A DNA stretch of 64,000 nt from Colwellia sp. MB3u-41 (GCF_014076845.1 NZ_JACGUT010000082.1:62001-126000); one strand, 5' to 3'. Positions 9,766 to 21,714 are shown, counted from the first letter of the stretch. Notes: generated from the sequence alone by a model not told the origin. Translations and numbers: made by a program.

Positions 9766-9920
9766 AAGAGGCTTTGTATTAATTTACATGAGGTTAGAAG
9801 TCATTTTACGTACAAAAAACGTTGTCAAAGATTTGGCTTTACCGTCTACTAACAAAAAACACTCAACGAAGTAGTCGCTAAGTGTCATTCTACGTAAAGA
9901 TAAAAGCGCACAAAAAACGA

Positions 9921-11393
9921 TTAGCTGGTATGCTTTTGTAAACTATACTTTCGCATTTTTTCAACTAACGTGGTTCTGCGCATCCCAAGTAATTCTGCAG
10001 AGCGAGCAACCACCCAATCATTTTTATCAAGCGCTTGGTTTATCATCGAAACTTCTAAATCTGCTAAGTACTCTTTTAAATTTAAACCCTCATTGGGTAG
10101 CACATCAACGACAGATTCACCTTTGAGTTCATCATCAAAATTCGTGATGTCTTCTTCGTCATCATCGTAATCAAAACCAGCAAATAGCTCATTTATCGCA
10201 TCACGTTCTTGCAACTCATCAGGATATGCCGGTTGATACTCTTCAACATCAATATGACGATATTTTGCAGGTAATTCATTGACATTGACAACCTGCTCAC
10301 CAAACATAATAATCATACGCTCAATCAAGTTTGATAGTTCACGAACATTACCCGCCCAAGCATGTAGTTTTAACGATTCAATCGCTTGCTCAGTAAAACG
10401 AACACTTTGTCCTTGCTCTGCTTCAAAACGAGCAATAAGTTCTTTAATCAGCAAAGGAATATCTTCTTTTCTATCACGTAGTGCCGGTGTTTCAATAGGA
10501 AAAACATTCAGACGATAAAACAGATCTTCACGAAAGGTTCCTGCGGTGATCATCTCTTCTAAGTGTTGGTGCGTCGCGGCAATGATACGGACGTTAGTTT
10601 TAATACTTTTTGCACCACCTACGCGTTCAAAAGTACGCTCTTGTAGCACACGCAGAAGCTTTACTTGCATGGGTTGTGGCATATCTCCGATTTCATCAAG
10701 AAATAAGGTACCACCTTCTGCCATTTCAAAACGGCCTTTGCGCGTAGAAATAGCCCCTGTAAATGCCCCTTTTTCATGGCCAAATAACTCACTTTCGAGT
10801 AATTCACCAGGAATAGCCCCACAATTAACCGGTACAAAAGGTCCTTTTGCACGATCAGACAAATTATGAATATTACGTGCAACAACTTCTTTACCCGTTC
10901 CGGATTCTCCTAAGACCAACACACTGGCTTGAGTACTTGCCACTTGCTCAATTAAAAATCTAACTTGTAGCATAGGCTCGCTGGTACCGACCAAAGATCG
11001 AAATAACAGATTAGGACCATTGTGGTTTCTTTTTGAAGGTAATTGGTTATGGTATTGATGGCAGTGATGTACTTGCTCAGTAAGTTGAGCATAATTCAAT
11101 GGTACAGCCAAACTGCCTAGTACATTTACCGCTTTATTAAGTAAACTAGCATCAAGCACATCATGTAAAATAAAGGGGGTTGCGGGATGCTTGTTAACAA
11201 ATTCAACAAGCAGCTCACTGACCTTACCGCATAAAATAACGGTAAGAATATGATCAGATTCGTTAAAATACTGATTAATATCTTCTTCAGGGCAAACATA
11301 AAAATGTTCGCCTACAAATGATAATACGGTGGCTATTTGATCGCGCCTGGCAATGTCGTTATCCACGACAAGCACATGTTTTTGACCCTGCAT
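9921..11393 (-). CDS. flrA: Flagellar master regulator FlrA (FleQ-type)
   Basis: This 490-residue sigma-54 activator sits at the top of the polar flagellar cascade. The N-terminal FleQ-type domain (about residues 1-120) resembles a receiver, but the expected phosphoacceptor site reads TVILCGK (residues 51-57) with no Asp, as in FleQ, which responds to c-di-GMP and FleN rather than phosphorylation. The AAA+ domain has Walker A GESGTGKE, the GAFTGA loop and Walker [10 protein letters not shown]. The C-terminus carries a helix-turn-helix ([18 protein letters not shown]) after an acidic linker ([16 protein letters not shown]). It is divergent from the peptidase flagellin. Confidence 0.95.
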   Translation of the reverse strand: MQGQKHVLVVDNDIARRDQIATVLSFVGEHFYVCPEEDINQYFNESDHILTVILCGKVSELLVEFVNKHPATPFILHDVLDASLLNKAVNVLGSLAVPLNYAQLTEQVHHCHQYHNQLPSKRNHNGPNLLFRSLVGTSEPMLQVRFLIEQVASTQASVLVLGESGTGKEVVARNIHNLSDRAKGPFVPVNCGAIPGELLESELFGHEKGAFTGAISTRKGRFEMAEGGTLFLDEIGDMPQPMQVKLLRVLQERTFERVGGAKSIKTNVRIIAATHQHLEEMITAGTFREDLFYRLNVFPIETPALRDRKEDIPLLIKELIARFEAEQGQSVRFTEQAIESLKLHAWAGNVRELSNLIERMIIMFGEQVVNVNELPAKYRHIDVEEYQPAYPDELQERDAINELFAGFDYDDDEEDITNFDDELKGESVVDVLPNEGLNLKEYLADLEVSMINQALDKNDWVVARSAELLGMRRTTLVEKMRKYSLQKHTS

Positions 11394-11537
11394 AATCTTG
11401 ATAAACCAATATTTTTATTAACTAATAAACAGATTTTAGCGCGATATACTAAATAAGCAACAAAAAATTGACACCTTGTGCCATTACTTTGACTAAAGTA
11501 TATAAATCATCTTAATTATAAATAAGATGAAATAAAT

Positions 11538-11564
11538 TAAAGAAATGTTCAATGCAACCGATAA
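11538..11564 (+). promoter_or_regulatory. Sigma-28 promoter of the peptidase flagellin
   Basis: TAAAGAAA (11538-11545), an 11-base spacer and ACCGATAA (11557-11564) match the FliA consensus TAAAGTTT-N11-GCCGATAA at the -35 core and at seven of eight -10 positions. The leader to the ATG at 11607 is only about 35 bases. This places the gene in the late, FlgM-controlled class. Confidence 0.75.
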
Positions 11565-11606
11565 CTATTTTAATAAGAGTAATTTACACGTTGAGTATGG
11601 TTTGAA

Positions 11607-13364
11607 ATGAATAGTATAATTACCAACAGCACAAGCTTATTTTTACAGCGCCAAATGACAGATAACTCTAATAAATTATCTGTTACTTACGCTCGTTTGT
11701 CTTCGGGTATGCGTATTAATTCAGCAAAAGATGACGCTGCTGGCCTACAAATATCTAATAGACTGACTTCACAAGTTAACGGACTTTCTGTTGCTCAGCG
11801 TAATGCCAACGATGGAGTATCTCTTGCACAAACGACTGAAGGTGCATTAGAAGAAGTTACTAATATATTATTTAGAATGCGTGATCTTTCATTACAAGCA
11901 GGCAATGGTATATTATCCCCTGATGATAAAAGTGCATTAAACAAAGAAAGTGAACAGCTAAAACAAGAATTAGACAGAATAAATAAAACGACGACCTTTG
12001 GTGGTAATAAAGTTTTTGATCAAGTTGAGCGAAAAGGATTAGGCGGCGCCAATGAAGCCGAAAGAAACATTTTAAATGTCTTGCAAAGTGGCGTTTTAGC
12101 AGAGTCTGAAAACATAATCCAAAGCGTCTTAGGTTTATCTGGTGATGGCGCAAAAATGAAAATTGATCTTGAAAACGTTGATGGTGCTGGAGGAAAACTT
12201 GCATCAGTTTCATTTCTCGGTCCCGGTAACGGCACTGAATTGGTAATGACCATAGATTTAGATGATTTTTCTACTTTAGACTCAGCGAAGGTCAAAGACT
12301 TGAAGTCGACCTTACTCCATGAAATGACGCACGCGGTAATGGCAAATCAAATGGATTTAAGTTCTGTGCCCATTTGGTTTTCCGAAGGCACCGCCGAAGC
12401 GGTCAGTGGAGCTGATGATAGAGTTGCTTCAGACATTGCTAGTTATGGCTTAACCAACTTGAGAAACGAAACAAATTCCATTTTTGCTGCAATACCGGGC
12501 TCTACCCCATCAACAGGTATCCAAATCGCGGGGGTTTATTCTGGCGGTTATATCACAATGCGTTATTTAGAGGACCAAATTGGTGAAGCGGGCATTAAAA
12601 ATATCATGACCAGTTTATCCGGTGGTAACTCTTTCGATTCAGCACTTGCTGCACAAGGCACTTTCGCCAGCAATGCAGCTTTACAATCGACATTAATGGC
12701 AGGCACTACCTTTGAAGACTTTGTAACCGCTAACATTGATACCTCTAACGCCGACAATGGCGCATTTGGTGGTCTCGATGCTGCTGGAGGCATAAGTCGA
12801 GAAGAAACTATTGTTGGTGCTAGCAGTGCAAAAACGACATCCAATTTTGACAGCTATTTTGTCAATGGTGACGATAACACAACCAACACTGATTTTGGTT
12901 CTGGTACTAACTGGGACCCTACAAGCTTTAATGAAGTTGCTTTAGAAGATTATAACAACTCAGTTACCATTAGCGGTAAAACGACGTCATTTCAAATAGG
13001 CGCTGATGCAAACCAAACGATAAATATGATTGTTGCGGGTTTCTCCAGTGATAATCTTGGTTTAAATGGGGTGGACTTAAAAGAGGACTCTCAACTTGCA
13101 ACCACAACAATAGATACCGCATTGCAATTTGTTGATAATCAACGTTCACATCTTGGCGCTTCTATAAACAGACTTGAACACACGATAAGTAATTTGAATA
13201 ATATACAAGCAAACGTAACGGCTAGTCGTTCACGAATACAAGATACTGACTATGCAATAGAAACTGCAACATTAGTTTCTCAGCAAATAAAGCAGCAAGC
13301 TATTACATCAATGCTAAGTCAAAGTAAGGCTACCCCTGAACTAATGTTACAGTTGCTTAGTTAG
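11607..13364 (+). CDS. Flagellinolysin-type flagellin with an embedded zinc metallopeptidase
   Basis: The 585-residue product is a flagellin at both ends: residues 1-140 ([20 protein letters not shown], then [19 protein letters not shown]) and about 490-585 ([19 protein letters not shown] and [15 protein letters not shown]). Its central region is not ordinary flagellin. It holds HEMTH (residues 238-242) and, 18 residues on, WFSEGTAE with Glu260. This is the HExxH...E zinc site of gluzincin peptidases of the Peptidase_MA kind, and a [13 protein letters not shown] stretch (about 311-323) fits that fold. Flagellinolysins known from Clostridium and scattered phyla have this layout and make proteolytic filaments. 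It differs from the three other flagellins here, which start [17 protein letters not shown]. An inactive relative is possible but all zinc ligands and the catalytic Glu are present. Confidence 0.9.
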   Translation: MNSIITNSTSLFLQRQMTDNSNKLSVTYARLSSGMRINSAKDDAAGLQISNRLTSQVNGLSVAQRNANDGVSLAQTTEGALEEVTNILFRMRDLSLQAGNGILSPDDKSALNKESEQLKQELDRINKTTTFGGNKVFDQVERKGLGGANEAERNILNVLQSGVLAESENIIQSVLGLSGDGAKMKIDLENVDGAGGKLASVSFLGPGNGTELVMTIDLDDFSTLDSAKVKDLKSTLLHEMTHAVMANQMDLSSVPIWFSEGTAEAVSGADDRVASDIASYGLTNLRNETNSIFAAIPGSTPSTGIQIAGVYSGGYITMRYLEDQIGEAGIKNIMTSLSGGNSFDSALAAQGTFASNAALQSTLMAGTTFEDFVTANIDTSNADNGAFGGLDAAGGISREETIVGASSAKTTSNFDSYFVNGDDNTTNTDFGSGTNWDPTSFNEVALEDYNNSVTISGKTTSFQIGADANQTINMIVAGFSSDNLGLNGVDLKEDSQLATTTIDTALQFVDNQRSHLGASINRLEHTISNLNNIQANVTASRSRIQDTDYAIETATLVSQQIKQQAITSMLSQSKATPELMLQLLS

Positions 13365-13481
13365 CGCGCTCTTTATCAAGTAAATGAATATATCTGTCAA
13401 TTTCCCATCAAAAAAATGGCACGATTTATGAATGCTTCTATAAAATAGAACTTAAGTACTTTTAAATAATAGGGTAGATAA

Positions 13482-13769
13482 ATGTTAATATTAAACGGTA
13501 GTGCTGAATGTGTGTCTGGCAGTAATGAACATGTGTTAGGTAATGTGCATGCTTTCAATATGTTTTTAAAAAATGATAATTTAGAAGAACAGCTTAGTGA
13601 TATTGAACAATACTTAGTTAACCGAGGTTGGGATAATATTGAAATAACAGATAATGGTCTTATTGATAATATTGAAGGTATACAACATTCGACATTAATA
13701 GAAGCATTTAAGAAAGCGCAAAATGAAGGGTTTTCTGTTGTTATAAATAATACAATTAAACTAAAATAA
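13482..13769 (+). CDS. Uncharacterised 95-residue protein between peptidase flagellin and fliS
   Basis: I do not recognise a family. The protein starts MLILNGSAECVSGS, is acidic, predicted soluble, and has a central helix (NLEEQLSDIEQYLVNRGWDNIEI), a HSTLIEAFKKAQNEGF helix and a terminal strand (SVVINNTIKLK). It has no signal peptide or cysteine pair. An AGGGTAG-type ribosome-binding site precedes the ATG. It lies 117 bases after the flagellin stop and 41 bases before fliS, in the same direction, so it may be co-transcribed with the chaperones. A role in handling or restraining the peptidase flagellin is conceivable but only inferred from position. Confidence 0.7.
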   Translation: MLILNGSAECVSGSNEHVLGNVHAFNMFLKNDNLEEQLSDIEQYLVNRGWDNIEITDNGLIDNIEGIQHSTLIEAFKKAQNEGFSVVINNTIKLK

Positions 13770-13810
13770 ATATAGCAACATCAGGTAAGTGTTAAATTTT
13801 GGAGTAAATA

Positions 13811-14209
13811 ATGCCTCATATATCATTAAAAAAATATAAACAAACAGAACTAAGTAATGCAGGAGAAGCCTCTCCTTATCGGCTAGTGGCTTTATTATTT
13901 CAAAAATTATTAGATAACATCGCAACCGCTAAAGGTGCTATATCTCAAAAAGATTATGCAAAAAAAGGCATCCAAATATCTAATGCTATTGCTATTGTAG
14001 GTGTATTAGAAGGTTCCTTAGATCATGAAAAGGGAGGAGAAATATCAACAAATTTATCTTCTTTATATAATTTTTGCTCTGAAAAACTTTTTGAAGCAAA
14101 CACCAATAATGATATAGATTTACTCAATGATATTGCATTAATTATTATTCCTATAAAGTCCGGTTGGGATGCTATTCCTCTTGAAGAACAAGGTAAGGTT
14201 AGTTTTTAG
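13811..14209 (+). CDS. fliS: Flagellin export chaperone FliS
   Basis: FliS binds the C-terminal helix of flagellin in the cytoplasm, prevents premature polymerisation and delivers it to FlhA. The 132-residue product has the family pattern: MPHISLKKYKQTELSNAGEASPYRLVALLFQKLLDNIATA, then VLEGSLDHEKGGEISTNLSSLYNF. A GGAG ribosome-binding site lies six bases before the ATG. It is the only fliS in the window. It is not next to fliD, its usual neighbour, but next to the peptidase flagellin. Its stop codon overlaps the GTG of the next gene by one base. Confidence 0.93.
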   Translation: MPHISLKKYKQTELSNAGEASPYRLVALLFQKLLDNIATAKGAISQKDYAKKGIQISNAIAIVGVLEGSLDHEKGGEISTNLSSLYNFCSEKLFEANTNNDIDLLNDIALIIIPIKSGWDAIPLEEQGKVSF

Positions 14210-14547
14210 TGACACCGTCGATAGAAAGTGTCATTAAGAATATTATCATCAAGTCACAACAATTATTAGTGAGGCTTGATGAGCTTGATAATACAAAAGA
14301 ACTAGCTCAAGATGAAATAAATGAACAACTTATAAATCTTAAAAATGAACGTGAAATATTGCTTAAACAATTATTTGATCAATATTCAAAAGAACAAATA
14401 CAAATTCACCTCTTTCACGTCAATCAGATCATTACGCTCGATGAGTCATTAAACACGAAGTGTCAAAAAATAAAACAGTCTTTTTCTGAAAAACTTATAA
14501 GCTTAAAGAAAGGTAAAAAAAAGGCTAATGCCTATCAAAAATATTAA
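14209..14547 (+). CDS. FliT-like small flagellar chaperone (tentative)
   Basis: This 112-residue protein starts at a GTG inside the fliS stop codon (TAGTG), a clear sign of translational coupling. It is charged and almost wholly helical (DELDNTKELAQDEINEQLINLKNEREILLKQLF) with a very basic C-terminus (KKGKKKANAYQKY). Size, helical content and position after fliS fit FliT, which chaperones FliD and, in enterics, binds FlhDC; FliT proteins are poorly conserved. I cannot confirm the family from sequence alone. Confidence 0.55.
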   Translation: MTPSIESVIKNIIIKSQQLLVRLDELDNTKELAQDEINEQLINLKNEREILLKQLFDQYSKEQIQIHLFHVNQIITLDESLNTKCQKIKQSFSEKLISLKKGKKKANAYQKY

Positions 14548-16971
<2,424 letters not shown>

Positions 16972-16975
<4 letters not shown>

Positions 16976-17862
16976 AGTTAGCTCTTGGCACCGCACAGTT
17001 TGGCTTAGATTATGGTATTAGTAACCGCCAAGGAAAAGTATCAAAGACAGAAATAAAAGAAATACTAGATCAGGCTTTTTCTGTAGGTATTTCAACACTT
17101 GACTGTGCTGCAATGTACGGGGATAGCGAACAAGTGTTAGGGCAATTAATACCTAATTCGAACTTTAACGTTATCACTAAAATACCACCTTTAGCGCCTG
17201 AACAAGAATCCCTTTTAGATTATTTTGATCAAAGTTTTCGAAAACTGCAACAGCAGCAACTTTATGGTTTGTTATTACATCAAGCAGATGACTTAATAAT
17301 ACATCCTAAAAGAAAACAATTTTTTCAACAATTGGACGTATTAAAAAAACAAAAGCTAATTAAGAAAATTGGTGCTTCATTATATAACCCAACAGAGTTG
17401 CATAATATAGCTCAGCATTTTCCTATTGATTTTGCTCAAGTACCTATTAATATCTTTGATCAACGATTTTTAGCACCGGATATTATAAACTTATGCCAAG
17501 AGAAAAAAATCAAACTCCATGCCCGTTCGTTATTTTTACAAGGTTTGATTTTTTTTAATAAACAAGAATTACCTCAATACTTTCATCCTTTCGAAAGTAA
17601 ATTAGCCGCATTTACTCTACTTGCTAAGCATTTAAATTGCTCAAAGCTAACTTTAGCATTAGCAATAGTGGCACAAGAGTCGCATGACTATAGTCATATT
17701 ATTGATAAGTTAATTATTGGTGTATGTAATTGTCAAGAACTGAACGAATTAGTTTTGGCATATCAGCATGCAAAAGTATTAGCTATCAACACAGACGAAC
17801 TTTCTAAGTTGGTAGATCAACGAATAAATTTTATAAATCCGAGCTATTGGCCACAAAAATAA
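16972..17862 (+). CDS. Aldo/keto reductase-family protein of the sugar operon
   Basis: The 296-residue TIM-barrel oxidoreductase starts MKLALGTAQFGLDYGISN, with the catalytic Tyr in LDCAAMYGDSEQVLG (Asp and Tyr of the AKR tetrad) and a following Lys in VITKIPP. It is close to the AKRs seen in other nonulosonic-acid clusters. AKR enzymes use NADPH to reduce carbonyls; the substrate here is unknown. It is not part of the canonical six-step pseudaminic pathway. Overlap with pseC (four bases) and a two-base gap to the next gene mark it as an operon member. Confidence 0.8.
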
Positions 17863-17864
17863 AA

Positions 17865-18647
17865 ATGACAGACACCTTAATTATAGTACAAGCAAGAACC
17901 TCATCATCAAGACTACCTAATAAGGTATTACTCCCTATTCTAGGTAAGCCAATGCTGAGTCATCAATTAGCAAGACTTGCGAAAGTTAAAACGCCTCATA
18001 AACTCATTGTCGCCACTAGTACACTAACCAGTGACAATCCAATCGCAGCACTATGCAAGCAGTTAGATATTAGCTGTTTTAGAGGCTCTTTAGATGACGT
18101 ATTAGAGAGATATTATCAAGCTGCTTTAACTAATAATTCTGATGGTAAGGTTAAGAATATCGTCAGAATAACAGGCGATTGTCCTTTAATAGATAGTCAT
18201 ATTGTTGATCGGGTCATACGTTTATTTTTATTAAGCCAGGTCGATTACTGCTCAAATTGTGAACCCGCTACCTTACCCGATGGTTTAGATGTAGAAGTAT
18301 TTAGCTTTGAAGCCTTAAAAAAATCTAATTTTCTCGCTAAAAAGCCTTCTGAGCGTGAGCATGTAACATCTTTTATTCATAATAATCCAGACTCATTTAA
18401 ACGGATAAACTATCGCCACACCCCCGATCTATCTTATTATCGCTGGACTGTAGATGAACCTGAAGACTTTGATTTAATTAATAAAATATACCAATCACTC
18501 TATCAAAAAAAAACAAACTTTACCTTAACTGATATATTTGAGTTGCTACAACAACAGCCAGAATTAACAAAAATAAACCAACAATTCATTCGTAATGAAG
18601 GTTTAATAAAGTCCCTTATGAAGGACGAGGAACTCGGATATGAATAA
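17865..18647 (+). CDS. SpsF-type cytidylyltransferase (probable CMP-sugar synthetase, PseF role)
   Basis: From the ATG at 17865 (a TTG at 17847 is less likely) the protein has 260 residues and begins MTDTLIIVQARTSSSRLPNK, the nucleotide-binding signature of the SpsF/CMP-KDO synthetase-like group, followed by PILGKPMLSHQLARL. It has RITGDCPLID, the metal-binding Asp region, and YRWTVDEPEDFDLI. In this cluster it most likely activates the nonulosonic acid with CTP. Canonical PseF instead begins with a PARGGSKRIP-type loop, and no such gene occurs in the window. Confidence 0.75.
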   Translation: MTDTLIIVQARTSSSRLPNKVLLPILGKPMLSHQLARLAKVKTPHKLIVATSTLTSDNPIAALCKQLDISCFRGSLDDVLERYYQAALTNNSDGKVKNIVRITGDCPLIDSHIVDRVIRLFLLSQVDYCSNCEPATLPDGLDVEVFSFEALKKSNFLAKKPSEREHVTSFIHNNPDSFKRINYRHTPDLSYYRWTVDEPEDFDLINKIYQSLYQKKTNFTLTDIFELLQQQPELTKINQQFIRNEGLIKSLMKDEELGYE

Positions 18648-19929
18648 AAAATTTACTGTATCAGAACAATTACTTAACCGTGCAGAGCAAAGTATTCCTT
18701 TAGGTTCACAAACTTTTAGTAAAAGTAAATTAGTCTATCCGTTGGGGGTTTCACCATTGTTTATTAAACATGGCTCTGGCTGCTTAGTCTGGGATGCCGA
18801 TGACAATCAATATATTGATTTTGTAAATGGCTTATTATCTATCTCGCTTGGCTATTGTGATGTAGATGTTGATACTGCAGTTATTGAGCAAATCAAATCA
18901 GGGGTGACATTTTCATTGCCTCACCTACTTGAAATGGAAGTTGCGGAACAAATTATTGAGTTAATTCCAAGTGCTGAAATGGTTCGTTTTGGAAAGAATG
19001 GCAGTGACGTTACCTCTGCTGCTATCAGAATAGCTCGCGCTTATACGGGTCAAGAGCATATTGCTGTATGCGGCTACCATGGTTGGCAAGATTGGTATAT
19101 TGGATCAACCACACGCAGCTTAGGCGTTCCTGAGTGTGTAAAATCTCTAACTCATAAGTTTAATTACAATGATATATCTTCCCTTGAGAAAGTGCTTAAC
19201 AATAATAGCGGAAAAATTGCCGCCATTATTTTAGAACCAATGAATGTGTTCTTCCCTAAAAATAATTTTTTACAGCAAGTAAAAGCATTAGCAGCTAAAC
19301 ATAACGCTGTATTAATCTTTGATGAAATTATCACAGGCTTTAGGTTTCACTTAAATGGCGCTCAACACTTATTTGATGTTACACCTGATATATCTACTTT
19401 TGGTAAAGGTATCGCCAATGGCTTTCCTTTATCAGTTATCGCAGGTAAAAAAGAGTTAATGATGCTAATGGAAGATATCTTCTATTCAGGTACTTTTGGT
19501 GGTGAAACCTTATCGTTAGCAGCGGCTAAAGCGACTATCAATAAATTTAAAGCCTCTGATGTATTAGCTCATACACATGCCATGGGTGATTTGTTAATTA
19601 ACGGACTTAACACCATAATTACAAAGCATAATGCTCAAGCGTTATTTTCCGTATCAGGTCATAAAGCATGGCCATTTTTATTGGTGGCTCAAACACAAGC
19701 GGTTACCGAGCAAGAGCTTTCGTCTTATATACAACAAGAGATGCATGCTCGTGGTATTCTCGTTGGTAACGCACATAATATTTCTTATGCGCATCAGAAA
19801 GAGCATATCCAAACACTACTCAACGCCTATGATGACATAATCCCCAAGGCTGTAAGAATTAATGCTGAAGGAAACTTCACTCAACACTTTCATGGTGTGG
19901 TGACTAAACCTGTATTTAAGGTGCGGTAA
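18640..19929 (+). CDS. Class III aminotransferase, glutamate-1-semialdehyde aminomutase-like
   Basis: This 429-residue PLP enzyme has the class III pattern: FGKNGSDVTSAAIRIARAYTG, the FDEIITGFRF segment with Asp228, and Lys256 in STFGKGIANGFPLS as the probable Schiff-base lysine. It resembles GSA aminomutase but sits in a sugar operon, so haem synthesis is unlikely. It may transaminate a nonulosonic acid or a side-chain precursor; the substrate is unknown. It overlaps the preceding gene by eight bases and the next by one (TAATG). Confidence 0.8.
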   Translation: MNKKFTVSEQLLNRAEQSIPLGSQTFSKSKLVYPLGVSPLFIKHGSGCLVWDADDNQYIDFVNGLLSISLGYCDVDVDTAVIEQIKSGVTFSLPHLLEMEVAEQIIELIPSAEMVRFGKNGSDVTSAAIRIARAYTGQEHIAVCGYHGWQDWYIGSTTRSLGVPECVKSLTHKFNYNDISSLEKVLNNNSGKIAAIILEPMNVFFPKNNFLQQVKALAAKHNAVLIFDEIITGFRFHLNGAQHLFDVTPDISTFGKGIANGFPLSVIAGKKELMMLMEDIFYSGTFGGETLSLAAAKATINKFKASDVLAHTHAMGDLLINGLNTIITKHNAQALFSVSGHKAWPFLLVAQTQAVTEQELSSYIQQEMHARGILVGNAHNISYAHQKEHIQTLLNAYDDIIPKAVRINAEGNFTQHFHGVVTKPVFKVR

Positions 19930-21002
19930 TGACCATTTGTTTTCGATGTGATGCAAACGCCACTATCGGGTTTGGTCATTTTTATCGCTGTTTATCATTA
20001 GCGAATGCACTATTTAATGAGGGCTTAGATTGTGTTTTTTTGCTAGAGACAGATGAGGAGCAAATTGAAAAAAGACTAAAAGTAAGTCCCCATCAGCATA
20101 TAATGTTGTCTAAACATCAGAGGCTAGATGGAAGTAACCAAAAAGAAAACGCCCAGCAATGGCTAATACAGATGGGAAAATATAATTTAACTGTGAGTTT
20201 GATCATCATTGATCATTACCAGATTGAAACGCTTTGGATGACTATAATAAAACAAAATGCTGAGCGTTTAATGGTACTAAATGATTCAGGTAGAATTTGG
20301 AATAATGTAGATTTCATATGGGATGCTTCGTGTTATTACGAACAAGAGTATTCTTCAATATCAAGTACAACAACACTACTGCTAGGCCCTAAGTATGCGC
20401 TACTTCGCGAAGAGTTTCAGCATAAACCACAAAATCAATGCAAACCAAACGAAATTAAAAAACATCCTGTTTTGACAACTAATTTAATGCTAGCTATCGG
20501 CGCAACAGATCCTTTAAATACGACAGAAAAATTGTTAAGTTGGCTAATATCACTTCCCTTAAATGTCCATATTAATGTTTTAAGTACATCGGCTAATAAG
20601 CATATACCACCAATGATTAAAAAGTATGATAACTCACGGATAAACTTCATCATAGATTCTAAAAGCATAGCGCTTGCTATGGCACAGCAACAGGTAATTA
20701 TTACCGCAGCAGGAAATATAATGTGGGAAGCATTTAGCCTTGGCATACCTTGTGCTTTGATAAAAACATGCTCAAATCAACATAGAAATATAGAGCTAGT
20801 AACTAAAACAATGAAAAACGTATACTTAGGTGAAGAAACTACATTAGATAGTGATGGTTTTTTAAAAAAATTATCAATAATTACCCATGTAACACAATGT
20901 TCGATGTTATCACAACAGGCTTTAAGATTATGTGATGGCCAAGGAGCAATAAGAGCAGCAAAGTTATTAGCATCAGCAATTGGAGAAGATAATGATAGAT
21001 AG
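19929..21002 (+). CDS. pseG: PseG: UDP-2,4-diacetamido-2,4,6-trideoxy-beta-L-altropyranose hydrolase
   Basis: PseG removes UDP from the doubly acetylated altrose sugar to give the free hexose for the synthase. The 357-residue GT-B-like protein begins MTICFRCDANATIGFGHFYR, with the G-x-G-H catalytic-site motif of PseG, then LIIIDHYQIETLWM and LLLGPKYALLREEF. It is longer than Campylobacter PseG (about 274 residues); the extra length is within and at the C-terminal half. TAATG coupling joins it to the preceding aminotransferase. Confidence 0.85.
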   Translation: MTICFRCDANATIGFGHFYRCLSLANALFNEGLDCVFLLETDEEQIEKRLKVSPHQHIMLSKHQRLDGSNQKENAQQWLIQMGKYNLTVSLIIIDHYQIETLWMTIIKQNAERLMVLNDSGRIWNNVDFIWDASCYYEQEYSSISSTTTLLLGPKYALLREEFQHKPQNQCKPNEIKKHPVLTTNLMLAIGATDPLNTTEKLLSWLISLPLNVHINVLSTSANKHIPPMIKKYDNSRINFIIDSKSIALAMAQQQVIITAAGNIMWEAFSLGIPCALIKTCSNQHRNIELVTKTMKNVYLGEETTLDSDGFLKKLSIITHVTQCSMLSQQALRLCDGQGAIRAAKLLASAIGEDNDR

Positions 21003-21714
21003 TGATACATGTAAACGTAGTGAATTATGGCGACATCGTTGGAACGAAACAACACAACTTAATAACCCTTTTGCCACAATGGGAAGAAGCAGCGATAGCA
21101 TAAGTGATTACTTTTCATATATTACAGATATAATCAATGGATTAGATGGTGTTAATAAAAGTACTGTACTGCTTGATGCTGCCGGCGGTTGTGGTTATTT
21201 ATCTATGTATTTTTCGCCATTGGTGCAAGAAGTACATTTATTTGATTATTCTGAAGAAGCAATTAAACGTGCGAAAATAGATTGCAAAATATTTGATAAT
21301 GTTCATCCTTATGTTGATAATTTATTAACTTTAGTCCAAACAAAAGAATCAAATATTTTATATCACAAAATATTACTGGGGGGAGCATTACAGTATTTTG
21401 ATACTTATGATGAAATTGAAATTATTTTAAAAAACTTATTTAATGTTACCGCCGCTAATGGTCGGATTTTCGTTACTCAAACAACTGATCTATCACGTAG
21501 AGATAAACACATCGCCTCATATCAAACATTAGACTGGCCAGAAGAACGCATAAAACATGCAATTGAAGAAGAATTAACCAATCGCTTTTGGATTGACTTT
21601 AGCCAACTAAAAACAATTGCACATTCTGTCGGCTTTAAACAATGCCAGCAAACAAAAAACAATCCTAATTTATTCCAGTCTACCCATATGTTTGACTTTT
21701 ACTTGGTGAAATAA
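20992..21714 (+). CDS. SAM-dependent methyltransferase of the sugar operon
   Basis: The chosen ATG (20992) lies inside the end of pseG and has GGAG six bases upstream; a TTG twelve bases earlier is less likely. The 240-residue protein has a class I fold: motif I LLDAAGGCGYLSMYF, then an acidic strand end LFDYSEEAIKRAK. The substrate is unknown; by context it could O- or N-methylate the nonulosonic acid or a precursor. Methylated nonulosonic acids are known on flagellins of related marine bacteria. It joins the next gene by TAATG. Confidence 0.75.
   Translation: MIDSDTCKRSELWRHRWNETTQLNNPFATMGRSSDSISDYFSYITDIINGLDGVNKSTVLLDAAGGCGYLSMYFSPLVQEVHLFDYSEEAIKRAKIDCKIFDNVHPYVDNLLTLVQTKESNILYHKILLGGALQYFDTYDEIEIILKNLFNVTAANGRIFVTQTTDLSRRDKHIASYQTLDWPEERIKHAIEEELTNRFWIDFSQLKTIAHSVGFKQCQQTKNNPNLFQSTHMFDFYLVK

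Noticed and set aside
11468-11483. TGGCAC on the minus strand upstream of flrA, a possible sigma-54 promoter
   Set aside because: The -12 position reads CA instead of GC at the required distance; a master regulator is also expected to use a non-flagellar promoter.
13417-13432. TGGCAC-GATTT-ATGAA before the 95-residue gene as a sigma-54 promoter
   Set aside because: The -24 box is perfect but the near-invariant -12 GC is GA, so I did not list it as a promoter. It remains the best candidate for the fliS unit if that unit is separate.
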